Shown here piece by piece: positions 9,401-16,748 of a stretch of DNA of 28,107 nucleotides. A program made the position numbers and the translations under genes. A model generated the notes under the pieces. That model made no database searches and was not told the DNA's origin. It was given only the letters and a program-made list of their open reading frames with translations. Source of the DNA: JBMTVN01 sp046047235 (GTDB lineage: Bacteria; Verrucomicrobiota; Verrucomicrobiia; Limisphaerales; JAHDYP01); NCBI GenBank assembly GCA_046047235.1, contig JBJOII010000047.1, forward strand, positions 1 through 28,107, given 5' to 3'. Every line of letters starts with the position of its first letter. The stretch's first letter is position 1.

Positions 9401-9635
9401 ATCTGTGATTGAGGGATCGGTGACCCGGTTGCGTCCGGTGTTGATGACGGCGCTGGTTGCGGCATTGGGTTTTGTGCCGATGGCTTTGGCTACGGGCGCG
9501 GGGGCGGAGGTTCAGCGTCCGTTGGCGACTGTGGTGATTGGGGGGATCCTGAGTTCGACCTTTTTGACCCTCGTGGTTTTGCCGGTGCTGTATGCGTGGT
9601 TTGAGAGGAACAAGGCGCAGAGCGCAGAGCGGTAA
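6492..9635 (+). CDS. Heavy-metal efflux RND pump, CzcA/CusA family
   Basis: Inner-membrane proton/metal-cation antiporter of the HME-RND class. From GTG 6492 it has 1047 residues, normal length; this start overlaps the upstream stop by 8 bases, begins with the family-typical IDRVLEFSLRQR and follows a GAGGAGGGGG tract. TM1 is near the N-terminus. The TM4 motif GAIDFGLIIDGAVVIVEN holds the acidic proton-relay residues, with the second membrane bundle beginning FVPSALVLIF-like near residue 880. The porter-domain motifs TDPMPPNESDVYIF and QPIEMRFNEMLEG are closer to CzcA (Co/Zn/Cd) than to CusA (Cu/Ag), so a divalent cation is the better guess. No periplasmic adaptor (CusB/CzcB) gene lies before or after it. 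The last codons, encoding AQSAER, and the TAA stop are part of a heptamer repeat. Confidence 0.95.
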   Translation: MIDRVLEFSLRQRAFVLLLAAGLLGVGLWSGYHLPVDAVPDITGVQVQVNTEVRALAAEESERLVTQVIERELAGLPGVEEMRSLTKFGLSQVTLSFEDGTDVYRARQLVSERLQGVVEGLPAGATPRLAPISTGLGEILYYSVQYREGATNRPVAEFDRLVQLSEVQKYLIKPLLRTVPGLADVNESGGYERQYLVQARPEALELVGMTFGELADLIAQNVENTGGGVIDRGGRQLTIRAVGRVRDVEDIENLPLKFGVGVEPLLVRDVAEVRMGAKFRSGAATLNGEETVLGTAMMLAGQNSRVVAERVKARLAEIRGKLPEGIEVEIQYDRSGLIDRTIGTVKSNLFEGAVLVVAVLLFMLGNWRAALIVATAIPLSFLFALTGMARFGISGNLMSLGAIDFGLIIDGAVVIVENIVRQLGERQHKLGRTLSEEERVKTVLAACKQVGAPMFFGVVIITVVYIPVLALTGIEGKMFHPMALTVMLALVGALMLALTLMPVLASVILRGSIREGDNWVVSRVKRLYRPSLVLALRLRGLVVMGAVALFVASLWLFTHLGAEFVPKLDEGSITAMFYKEVGMSLEESLRRDKEVSLMLLEEFPEVTRVFTRIGTSDIATDPMPPNESDVYIFYRPVGEWPGGEGRLRTKAELQVKIEEALRAVDESYSMLFAQPIEMRFNEMLEGTKAELAVKVFGNDYDVLERLAEQIKGILEETPGVAQVEFETEGRTSQLQIDVRRDVLRRYGLQVQEVNEAVEAALAGRYAGTVVEGNRRYEIAVRMPEELRGDDEAISRLPVRVGEHGLVTLGQLVDFTVLQAVDPIQHDDGQRRAALMVNLATRDIEGFVRAAEGRIEAEVEMPENYFVQFGGQFENLQEARTRLAVVVPSALVLIFVLIFLAFGSLRQAMLVYSGIPLAVTGGVLALWLRGMPFSITAAVGFIALSGVAVLNGLVMISYFNQLREEGLDVRESVIEGSVTRLRPVLMTALVAALGFVPMALATGAGAEVQRPLATVVIGGILSSTFLTLVVLPVLYAWFERNKAQSAER

Positions 9636-9720
9636 GCGCAGAGCGGGAAGCGGCAAGGGCTGAGGGTAGTGCCGCGTGCGCGGCACGGGAACTGGAAGCT
9701 AGGAGCTGGGGGACAGGCAC
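9615..9720 (+). repeat. Heptamer array plus hairpin element capping the efflux pump gene
   Basis: From 9615 the sequence reads in exact 7-base steps: GCGCAGA, GCGCAGA, GCGGTAA (containing the stop codon), GCGCAGA, GCGGGAA, GCGGCAA, GGGCTGA, GGGTAGT (ending at 9670). A perfect 8-bp inverted repeat follows (9669-9686), then GAGCTGGGGGACAGGC. The same order of blocks recurs at 27890-28000 after a different gene. Confidence 0.85.
9669..9686. terminator. Perfect 8-bp inverted repeat after the efflux pump gene
   Basis: GTGCCGCG at 9669-9676 and CGCGGCAC at 9679-9686 are exact reverse complements separated by TG; with so small a loop the innermost pairs would open in RNA. The hairpin is kept with changed bases in the second copy of the element (27965-27982, 6-bp arms GTGCCG/CGGCAC). 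There is no T-tract, so a terminator role is only a possibility. Confidence 0.4.
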
Positions 9721-9791
9721 TGCGCGCAGAGGCTTGCTCAGGTCGGTGTTCTGAAACACTGAAACTCCGGCAGGGTCCGGGGGGCAGAGGG

Positions 9792-11162
9792 TTAGGGTTT
9801 CAGGGACAGGCAGATGAGGGCCTTTTCATTACGGAGGTAGAGTTTGGAGTTGCTGATGACGGGGGCGGTCCAGCAGGGGTAGGAGAGTTCGGGGATTTGG
9901 TGGCGGGCGAGTTCGACGGGCTGGGTGGGGGTGGGTTCAAAGAGGCCGAGGAGTCCGCCTTCGCCGAGGACGATGAGCTGGTCGTTAGCCAAAATCGCGG
10001 AGCCCCGGCCGTAGGCGTCGGGTTGACGGGACCCACGGCTCCAGCTTTCGTCCCGGTCCCACATCAGTTCTCCTGAGGTCAGGTTGATGCAGCGGAAGCG
10101 GGCATCGGGTTCGTTGCGTCCGCTGAAGGCGTAGAGGTATCCGTTATGGAGGATGGGTGTGGTCCAATGGGCTTCGAGGTTGGTATTGGCCCAGGTTTCG
10201 GTGAAGCGGGACGGGTTGGGGTCGAGCTGGAGCAGGACAGATCCAACCTTGTAGTAGGCGGCTGAGATGAGGATCTGGTTCTCGTGGACGATGGGGTTCG
10301 CGGCGTTGACCGACTCATTGACCCTGGCGCGGAACCAGCGGCTGAACTGGTGAGATCCCGTGTTGGGATCCAGAGCGGTGAGGCCTTGTCGCATCAGGCA
10401 GAAGAGGCGTTGTTGGCCATGGACGGTGGCGAGGACAGGGGTGGCATAGCTGGCTTGTTTTTCCGAGGTGCGCCATTGGACTGTGCGTTCGCCGGGCCAG
10501 CCGAGCATGGGTTGTCCTTCCCACGTTTGTTGGCCGACGTTTTCCCAGAGGATTTCGCCAGTGATGGCATTGAAGGCAACGATGCCTGAGTTGGGCTGGC
10601 CCCCGACCATGACGAAAAGGCGATCGTGGTCGAGCAGTGGTGAGCTGCCTACACCGAAGAATGCTTGAGGGATGGTCCATTCGCTGCTGGTCTCGTGGGA
10701 CCAGATGGGGGTCCCGTCGGCGACAGAGAGGCAGAGGAGGGTGCCGTCGGCACCGATCGTATAGGCGTGCGTATCGGACAGTGCGGGGGTCGAACGCGGG
10801 CCATTGTTATAGCCATAGGGGTCGACGAAGCTGGTGGGGTAAGTGTGGGTCCAGAGGGACTGGCCGGTGGTGGCGTCGAAGCACTCGATGATCTCCTCGT
10901 TGGCGATGCGGTGATGCAGGACGAGGCGGTTGTTGTGGATGGACGGAGCGCTGTAGCCGGTGCCTACGGTTTTGGTCCAGAGTTGGGCTGGGCCGCTGGC
11001 AGGCCAGTGCTCGATGAGATTGGTTTCGGGTGAGGTGCCATTTCGGTCCGGGCCGAGAAACTGCGGCCAATCGGCTGCGAGTAGGGGGGAGGCAAGCAGC
11101 AAGGCGATGGGTGCCAGGTGCGGGGAAATCAGAGCGTGCGAGGGCTTTGTGACAGATGGCAT
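9792..11162 (-). CDS. Secreted PQQ-like beta-propeller repeat protein
   Basis: 456-residue exported protein built of beta-propeller blades of the PQQ-dehydrogenase/BamB type. The N-terminal signal (LAPIALLLASPLLAADWPQ) ends just before DWPQFLGPDRNGTSPE, the standard mature start of this very common planctomycete/verrucomicrobial family. Blade motifs recur: ALWT/LWTKTVG, CFDATTGQSLWTHTY, CLSVADGTPIWSHE, AFNAITGEILWENV, ALDPNTGSHQFS and CINLTSGELMWDRD. No cytochrome c motif and no dehydrogenase-specific disulfide ring is evident, so it is likely a binding or scaffold protein and not an enzyme; its role is unknown. The start ATG at 11162 is preceded by a fair sigma70-like promoter. It is convergent with the efflux operon, with a repeat between the two 3' ends. 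Confidence 0.92.
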   Translation of the reverse strand: MPSVTKPSHALISPHLAPIALLLASPLLAADWPQFLGPDRNGTSPETNLIEHWPASGPAQLWTKTVGTGYSAPSIHNNRLVLHHRIANEEIIECFDATTGQSLWTHTYPTSFVDPYGYNNGPRSTPALSDTHAYTIGADGTLLCLSVADGTPIWSHETSSEWTIPQAFFGVGSSPLLDHDRLFVMVGGQPNSGIVAFNAITGEILWENVGQQTWEGQPMLGWPGERTVQWRTSEKQASYATPVLATVHGQQRLFCLMRQGLTALDPNTGSHQFSRWFRARVNESVNAANPIVHENQILISAAYYKVGSVLLQLDPNPSRFTETWANTNLEAHWTTPILHNGYLYAFSGRNEPDARFRCINLTSGELMWDRDESWSRGSRQPDAYGRGSAILANDQLIVLGEGGLLGLFEPTPTQPVELARHQIPELSYPCWTAPVISNSKLYLRNEKALICLSLKP

Positions 11163-11172
11163 GGGTATTAGG

Positions 11173-11200
11173 GATTTAGCGTGGATTGAAGTGATGTCAA
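11173..11200 (-). promoter_or_regulatory. Candidate sigma70-type promoter for the PQQ-like gene
   Basis: Read on the minus strand, a perfect -35 box TTGACA (11195-11200) is followed after 16 bases by TAAATC (11173-11178) as a weak -10 box. The start codon begins 10 bases further on, so any leader would be very short. The -35 match is exact; the -10 matches only 3 of 6. Confidence 0.4.
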
Positions 11201-11387
11201 CCCTGGGGGCAAGCGAGCCCGCCTGCGGCGCACGGAAGCTGGGAGCTGGGGGTGTTCGCGCCGGTGGCGCGGGTAGACAGGAGGTAGGAGAGCGTGGACA
11301 GTGGCAAGAGTCCCGGTCGTTGAGATTTGACCATTCTCCTTTGTCCTCGTCCTTTGGCAGGACTACGCCGGCTTCCGGCCTCCCATA

Positions 11388-11768
11388 CTATTTCCCGCCA
11401 ACGGGGTGGGCTTTGACGATGGAACGTGCGCGGGCCAGGGAGCCGAGGTTATGGACGTTCGTATATCCCATGCCGGAGAGCTGGCGTTTGGCCATCATGC
11501 TGCGCCCGCCGCTCAAGCAATGCACCAGGACCGGTTGCGATTTGTCGGGCAACTTCTTCGGCGCGTCCTGTGCGATGCGGTCCAATGGAATGTTGATCAC
11601 CCCGGGAACGGCATCGGCGCTAAACTCCTGTGTAGTGCGCACGTCCACCACCTTGGCACCCTCACGAATCAGTGTTGCCGCTTTGTCTGACGAGATCTGC
11701 CCCGCCATCTTAAAGAGTATCACCGCGCCAACCGCTGCAACGACAATGAGAATCGTGGTCCAGTCCAT
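11388..11768 (-). CDS. Membrane-anchored single-domain rhodanese
   Basis: Sulfurtransferase-type rhodanese domain anchored by one N-terminal membrane helix. Starting at ATG 11768, with GAAGGAAACCT just upstream as a good ribosome binding site, it has 126 residues; a longer frame opens at 11807 but lacks such a site. Residues about 4-20 (TTILIVVAAVGAVILF) form the helix. The rhodanese fold follows: KVVDVRTTQEF, then AVPGVINIPL, then the active-site loop HCLSGGRS with catalytic Cys84. The six-residue loop CLSGGR is typical of active rhodaneses that transfer sulfane sulfur from thiosulfate or persulfides; the physiological donor is unknown. It lies 59 bases downstream of tRNA-Arg on the same strand and may share its transcript. 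Confidence 0.9.
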   Translation of the reverse strand: MDWTTILIVVAAVGAVILFKMAGQISSDKAATLIREGAKVVDVRTTQEFSADAVPGVINIPLDRIAQDAPKKLPDKSQPVLVHCLSGGRSMMAKRQLSGMGYTNVHNLGSLARARSIVKAHPVGGK

Positions 11769-11827
11769 AGGTTTCCTTCGTCTTGGTTCGGGTCGATCGG
11801 TAGGCATGCCGTGGGTGAAATCAAAAA

Positions 11828-11904
11828 TGGTACGCCCGCCGCGATTCGAACGCGGGACCCTCTGCTTAGAAGGCAGATGCTCTATCCAACTGAGCTACGG
11901 GCGC
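11828..11904 (-). tRNA. tRNA-Arg (anticodon TCT)
   Basis: On the minus strand the acceptor GCGCCCG pairs with CGGGCGT (first pair G-U), followed by A73 and an encoded CCA (11828-11830). The anticodon stem TCTGC/GCAGA closes the loop CTTCTAA with anticodon TCT, reading AGA and AGG. The D arm contains AGCTCAGTTGGATAGAGC and the T arm contains GTTCGAATC, both standard. Total length is 77 bases. Confidence 0.95.
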
Positions 11905-11974
11905 ACGACCGGCACCCAAAGGTGCGGGGAGAAAAGCTTGCCGAAAAGCAAGGCGAGGGCAAGCCCCGATGCGT

Positions 11975-12360
<386 letters not shown>

Positions 12361-12412
12361 TGTCAATTCGTGGTTGGAAGCGCGGGCAGTACGGTGTTGC
12401 TGGCCTTGTAGA

Positions 12413-15400
12413 CTATGGTGAGATGGCCCAGGCTCTTCGGCAGGCGAGGAGGAGGGGGGGGTGAGGTGAGGGGGTGGCTGGGGGTAGGAAGCCTGCCTGG
12501 TTCGCGGCGTTGGACCAGTATACGGCTTCGGCGGGGCGATTCTGACGCACAAACGACTCGATCACCTTGGCCATGACGACCTGCGCCATCAGGGGGTCGG
12601 GCGGGGTGGTTCCCGGAGAAAGTATGAGGGTGGGTTCCGCCAACTTGAGGCAGGTATCGTCGTCGCCGCGGTCCCAGGCAAGCTCGGCCAGGATGAGCTG
12701 GCATGTGGGGCTGCGGTTGGGGTCTAGCTGGGCGAGCCTTCCGAGGGCAGATTCAAGGCGGGAGGTTGGCGGGAGATAGAAAGCGGATCGTTGTTCCCGA
12801 TAGGCCTGGTATAGCGCATCGGCATAGCGTTGCAGGAGTTCGGGCGGGGTGTCCTGCTGGTTGAGGAGCTGTTCATGCTCTGTGGCGGTGGCGTTGAGGT
12901 AGGAGGCGGCTGCCGAGGTGCCATTGAGGTTGTTTAGAGTCTGGAGCCAGGGTTCAGGTGAGGTGGGATCGGCTGCTTTCCAGCGGTGGAGTATGGAATT
13001 GAAGATCCTGGGGTTTGGCAGGCCGTGGGTGAGGTGGAAGAGAGTTAGAGCCTGGAGGTCTCTTGGTGACAGGGGGTGTTCGAGCAGGTATTGGCCGAGA
13101 AGCGTTCCGGGGCGGGGAGAGCTGTTTTGGTCATAGCGTTGGTGGAGGGAGGCCTGGCCACGCACGAAGAAGGCCTTCTGGGCGGCGTATTCCAAGAGCG
13201 GGTAAAAGTCTGACTGGACGCGTCCACCGGGTTCGATGAGGTGTTGGACATTTCCGGCAGGTATGATTTCGCGGGCGAGGAAGGCAACGGGGCCGTAGAG
13301 GTCGATACGTTCGAGGTCTTGCTGGATGGTCTTTGCGGCCAGTCGTTCCTGGAGTTGTCGGAGGTTTGGGGGCTGGGCATCGACGCGGCTGACGAGGATG
13401 AGGTCGGTGGCAGTGGGCTGCCAGACTGCGGCCTGGGGGAAGACGGAGGCGAAGGTGTTGAGGATCAGGCGGAGGACCTCGTCGTTCGTTTCGTAGACTT
13501 GTACCCATTGCGCCATGACTCCATTGGGTCGCAGGGAGAGTTGGCAAGCTTTGTAGAACTCGCGGCTGAACACCGTGGCGACGCCTGCCATCCAGGGGTT
13601 TGAGGGTTCGCTGATGATGACATCGTAGGAGTGGTTGGCGAGTTGGAGGTAGGATTTTGCGTCGTCGATGATGACGCGGCATTTTGGGTTATCGAGGGCG
13701 TTATGGTTGAACTGCGAGAAGAGGTTTGAGGCTTCGAGTACTTCCGGGGAGATCTCGACTACATCGACTTGGTGGATTTCCTGGTGCTGGAGGGCTGAGC
13801 CGGCGGTGATACCGCTGCCGAGTCCGACGATCAGGACGTTTTTGGGTTTGGGTTGGAGGAGGATGGGGATATGTGCCAGGAGGATCTGGGTGGGCATGTC
13901 GAAGGCGGTGCCGGCGTCTTCCTTGCCATTGACGCGGAGAGTGAGGTTGGTGTGGTTTCCGGACCGTCTGGATTCGACGGAGACGGAGGCCCCGGCTCCA
14001 TCGCGGTAGTATTGCAGGTTGACACTGGCGATGGTTTGCCGGAATTGGCTGAGGTTGGGGGGGGCTTCCAGTCGCCAGAGTCCAAAGCTGAGGACCCGTT
14101 GCCAGGTGGGATCGAAGAGGCCTCCAAGGAGTGTGGCGAGTGCGAGGGCGGCGAAGGCTGTTCCGATGGCGGTGCCCGGGTGGGAGAGCCATCGGTTACG
14201 TTTCAGTGTGAAGAGGCCCAGCCAGGCATTGATGGCGATACCGAGGGCGAAAGTTGTTGCGAGTCCGAGCCAGGGAATGAGGGCGAGGCCGGCGACGGCT
14301 GCCCCGAGGACCGTTCCCAGCGTATTGACGGCGAAGACGGCTCCTACTGAGCGTCCGGTGTGGCTGATTTCCTGTGTGGCCACGCGGGTGAGCAGGGGGA
14401 GGCTGATGCCGAACAACAGTGTGGGGAGGATCATGACCGTGAAGCAGATGGCTCCCTGGGCCAGTTCGTAATAGAGGTAGGTTTCAGGCCGTCTGGCCAG
14501 CGATGCGGCGATGCGGGCGAAGGAGTAGGGGACCAACTCGTAGGCCCACATCGAAGCCATGAGCGCAGCGGCAAGTGCCAGCTGGACGAGGGCGAAGGCG
14601 TCGAGCGATCGACGGGATCCGCGATAGCGGGTGACCAGCCAGGCTCCTGCGGAGATACCACTGATGAAGGTGATCAGCATGATGGAGAAGGCATGGGTGC
14701 TTGACCCCACTGCGAGTCCGAGCATTCGGGTCCAGACTACTTCGTAGAGCATGGCGGTGAAGCCGGAGATTCCGGCTGCGGCGATCGCGAGTCGCCATTC
14801 GGGTTTCGAGTAGGTTTCGGTATCCGGTTCTCTGGAAGGGGTGGGGAGCGGTTCATGGTGGTCGGGGGTGAACTGGCGTGCGAGGAGCAGGGCGAGGGCG
14901 CCCACCAGCAGGTTGATGGAGGCGCCCGCCAGCACTGTGGCGTCGAGCCCCAGGTCTGGTATCCACCAGAAATCCGCGAGGAAGCAACCGGCCACAGCAC
15001 CCAGGCTATTGGTGGCGTAGAGCAGGGCGACTTGGTTTCGCAACTCACCGAGAGACCGGGTGACGAGTCGGACCAGAACGGGGAGCGTGCCGCCCATCAG
15101 CACCGTGGGAATAAGCAGCGCAATTAATCCGAAGGCGAACCTGCAGGAGAAGGCGAGGATCCCGGGGCTGAGGTCTTTGGCCAGGGAGATGTAGCCCTGC
15201 TGGATATGGTCGTAGAGGAAGGGGAAGAGGAGGGCGTAGAGACCGATGCCGATTTCCAGCACCGCGTAGAGCACGAGCGGATGCCGTGCGCGGTCGGACC
15301 ATACCCCGAGCCAGGCATTTCCCAGGGCCATGCCACCCATGAACGCAATCAGCACAGCCACGACGGCATAACTGGTGTGTCCGAGGAACAGCGCTAGGTA

Positions 15401-15496
15401 GCGCATCCATACGATTTGATATGCCAAGCCGGCTGCGCCGGAGGCGGCGAGAAAGAGCAGGACTGAGGTCATCAGCAGACGGCGAGAGGCAGCCAT
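12413..15496 (-). CDS. Fused MFS-like membrane domain / spermidine-synthase-like protein
   Basis: 1027-residue inner-membrane protein. Residues 1 to about 460 contain roughly a dozen hydrophobic segments in two similar halves (compare AYQIVWMRYLALFLG near 25 with LYEVVWTRMLGLAVG near 250), a fused MFS-like domain. Residues about 530-740 form a Rossmann domain like spermidine synthase: VGLGSGITAG (557-566) for the nucleotide, acidic Glu581 in DVVEISPE, IIDDAKSYL, and DVIISEPSNPW (625-635). In true aminopropyltransferases the last motif is DxxDP-like with the catalytic Asp; here it is SEP, so polyamine synthesis is doubtful. The C-terminal 250 residues are helical and TPR-like. Such fusions are frequent in Verrucomicrobiota, but substrate and reaction are unknown. 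The start is ATG 15496. Confidence 0.9.
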   Translation of the reverse strand: MAASRRLLMTSVLLFLAASGAAGLAYQIVWMRYLALFLGHTSYAVVAVLIAFMGGMALGNAWLGVWSDRARHPLVLYAVLEIGIGLYALLFPFLYDHIQQGYISLAKDLSPGILAFSCRFAFGLIALLIPTVLMGGTLPVLVRLVTRSLGELRNQVALLYATNSLGAVAGCFLADFWWIPDLGLDATVLAGASINLLVGALALLLARQFTPDHHEPLPTPSREPDTETYSKPEWRLAIAAAGISGFTAMLYEVVWTRMLGLAVGSSTHAFSIMLITFISGISAGAWLVTRYRGSRRSLDAFALVQLALAAALMASMWAYELVPYSFARIAASLARRPETYLYYELAQGAICFTVMILPTLLFGISLPLLTRVATQEISHTGRSVGAVFAVNTLGTVLGAAVAGLALIPWLGLATTFALGIAINAWLGLFTLKRNRWLSHPGTAIGTAFAALALATLLGGLFDPTWQRVLSFGLWRLEAPPNLSQFRQTIASVNLQYYRDGAGASVSVESRRSGNHTNLTLRVNGKEDAGTAFDMPTQILLAHIPILLQPKPKNVLIVGLGSGITAGSALQHQEIHQVDVVEISPEVLEASNLFSQFNHNALDNPKCRVIIDDAKSYLQLANHSYDVIISEPSNPWMAGVATVFSREFYKACQLSLRPNGVMAQWVQVYETNDEVLRLILNTFASVFPQAAVWQPTATDLILVSRVDAQPPNLRQLQERLAAKTIQQDLERIDLYGPVAFLAREIIPAGNVQHLIEPGGRVQSDFYPLLEYAAQKAFFVRGQASLHQRYDQNSSPRPGTLLGQYLLEHPLSPRDLQALTLFHLTHGLPNPRIFNSILHRWKAADPTSPEPWLQTLNNLNGTSAAASYLNATATEHEQLLNQQDTPPELLQRYADALYQAYREQRSAFYLPPTSRLESALGRLAQLDPNRSPTCQLILAELAWDRGDDDTCLKLAEPTLILSPGTTPPDPLMAQVVMAKVIESFVRQNRPAEAVYWSNAANQAGFLPPATPSPHPPLLLACRRAWAISP

Positions 15497-15941
15497 AGGT
15501 GGGTGGAGCGTGGCATCATGGCGTGCTGCGGGCTAGAGGGAACTGGCGCTTTGGTCAGGAGATGGCATATGGCATATGGGATATGGGATATGGGATATGG
15601 GATATGGGATATGGGAGATGGGAGATGGGATATCGCAGATGGGAGATAGGAGGTAGACCCCTGACTCCCGAGATGGCTCTCTTCGTGTCCATTTGCTTCC
15701 ATTTGCGGTCGCCCGCACAGACCCCGACGGAGTTTCAGAGTTTCGGTGGTTCGGATCTGCAGTCAGGAGCCCGGAATCAGGAACCGGAATTCCATCCCCA
15801 ATCCCGTTCACCACGAAGCCAATCCTAATTCGCGTCCATTCGTGTCCATTCGCGGTTCAGAACGAGTATGCGCGGTAATGGGTGTCCATTGGCGGTTTGA
15901 AACAGCGAAGGTCCAGTGGGGTCCGTGGGGCTTGGGGGGTG
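15497..15941. repeat. Gene-free repeat region B upstream of vapBC
   Basis: No gene is seen in these 445 bases. A 13-unit heptamer array occupies 15561-15651. At 15682-15745 there are inverted (minus-orientation) relatives of the CGAATGGACGC repeat, followed by a 26-base block related to 9753-9778. At 15830-15900 there are further minus-orientation units (CGTCCATTCGTGTCCATTCG). The short frames through it are by-products of the repeats. Confidence 0.75.
15561..15651 (+). repeat. Heptamer tandem array TATGGGA/GATGGGA, 13 units
   Basis: Exact 7-base phasing: GATGGCA, TATGGCA, six TATGGGA, two GATGGGA, TATCGCA, GATGGGA, GATAGGA. The unit is unrelated to GACTCCT but the period is the same. A short relative (GGAGATGGGATATGGGAGAT) occurs at about 18134-18153. 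Confidence 0.9.
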
Positions 15942-15976
15942 TGCTGTCTTGACAGCAACATCTTTGGTGAGACAGT
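15942..15976 (+). promoter_or_regulatory. Palindromic operator and candidate promoter of vapBC
   Basis: TGCTGTC-TT-GACAGCA (15942-15957) is a perfect inverted repeat with 7-bp arms. It contains a perfect -35 hexamer TTGACA (15949-15954); GACAGT at 15971-15976, 16 bases on, is a poor -10. It ends 25 bases before the antitoxin start. Ribbon-helix-helix antitoxins usually repress their own operon at such palindromes, so autoregulation is a reasonable inference. Confidence 0.6.
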
Positions 15977-15982
15977 GCCGTT

Positions 15983-16231
15983 ATGAGAACTACAGTAACG
16001 CTGGATGCCGACACTGAGGCATTGATCCGGGGCGAGGCCTCTCGCACCGGCGAGTCGTTCAAGGTGGTTTTGAATCGAGCGGTGAAGTGTGCCTTGGGGG
16101 GGAGAACCAGTCCTGCGGAGGCGAGGCCGCTGTTCCGTGCGCCGTTCCCCGCTGAATTCAGCGACCGTAGTTTCAACCAGTTGGCTGCCGAGTTGGAGGA
16201 TAAGGATACCGTGCGGGAGCTGTCGTCGTGA
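15983..16231 (+). CDS. vapB: VapB-type antitoxin (ribbon-helix-helix)
   Basis: 82-residue antitoxin that binds and inhibits the adjacent PIN-domain toxin and probably represses the operon. The N-terminus MRTTVTLDADTEALIRGEASRTGESFKVVLNRAVK is a ribbon-helix-helix DNA-binding motif (beta strand 2-7, two helices to about residue 36), of the type typically paired with PIN toxins. The Pro/acidic C-terminal half (about 45-82, including FSDRSFNQLAAELED) is the likely toxin-binding tail. The stop TGA overlaps the toxin's GTG start by three bases in a GTGA junction, giving translational coupling. A palindromic operator lies just upstream. Length and layout are normal. The Shine-Dalgarno is weak. Confidence 0.88.
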   Translation: MRTTVTLDADTEALIRGEASRTGESFKVVLNRAVKCALGGRTSPAEARPLFRAPFPAEFSDRSFNQLAAELEDKDTVRELSS

Positions 16232-16662
16232 TCCTGCCGGATCTGAATCTGCTGCTTTACGCCTACAATCCGCACATGCCTCAGCACGAGCGTGCGAGGT
16301 GTTGGTGGGAGGGAGTGATGAACAGCGACGAGCTGATTGGTATGCCTTTTGAGGTCGTGTTTGGTTTCATTCGTATTGCAAGCCACCCCCGGTTGGGGCC
16401 GGCCCGGGTGGCCTTGGCGGATGCACGTCGAGTGGTGGAGTCGTGGCTGGAGTTGCCGCAACTTCGTACGCTGACTCCGAGTGCCATGCATTTTGGTCGA
16501 GTCATGGATCTGATGACTGCGGCGATGGCGGCGGGGTCGGTGCTTTCGGATGCGATTCTGGCGGCGTATGCCATTGAGAACCGAGCGACCTTGTTCACGA
16601 ACGATGCGGATTTCGCACGGTTCCCCGGATTGCGGTGGGAGAATCCGTTGCTAGCAAAGTAA
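16228..16662 (+). CDS. vapC: VapC-type toxin, PIN-domain ribonuclease
   Basis: 144-residue PIN-domain endoribonuclease toxin, expected to cleave specific RNAs (tRNA or rRNA loops in characterised VapC proteins) when the antitoxin is degraded. The start is GTG 16228 inside the GTGA overlap with the antitoxin gene. All expected acidic active-site residues are visible: Asp5 in ILPDLNLLLYAYN, Glu42 in PFEVVFGF, Asp108 in LSDAILAAYA, and Asp126/Asp128 in TNDADFARFPGL. The C-terminus RWENPL is typical of the subgroup. The toxin is therefore predicted to be intact and active. The RNA target cannot be told from the sequence. Confidence 0.92.
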   Translation: MILPDLNLLLYAYNPHMPQHERARCWWEGVMNSDELIGMPFEVVFGFIRIASHPRLGPARVALADARRVVESWLELPQLRTLTPSAMHFGRVMDLMTAAMAAGSVLSDAILAAYAIENRATLFTNDADFARFPGLRWENPLLAK

Positions 16663-16748
16663 TGCCCCTGTTCTGGCAGGCGAAAGGGTGTCTGCGTCGG
16701 GTGGGACGAGGGAGAGGGGACCTTCGGTTGGGAAGTGAGGAGATGAGG

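Noticed and set aside
9615..9720. Insertion sequence or transposon end
   Set aside because: There is no transposase gene, terminal inverted repeat pair or target duplication around any of the repeat regions.
13241..14470. Several plus-strand frames of 110-165 residues opposite the MFS/spermidine-synthase-like gene
   Set aside because: The minus-strand protein is clearly real over this whole stretch; the plus frames are Gly/Glu-rich shadows.
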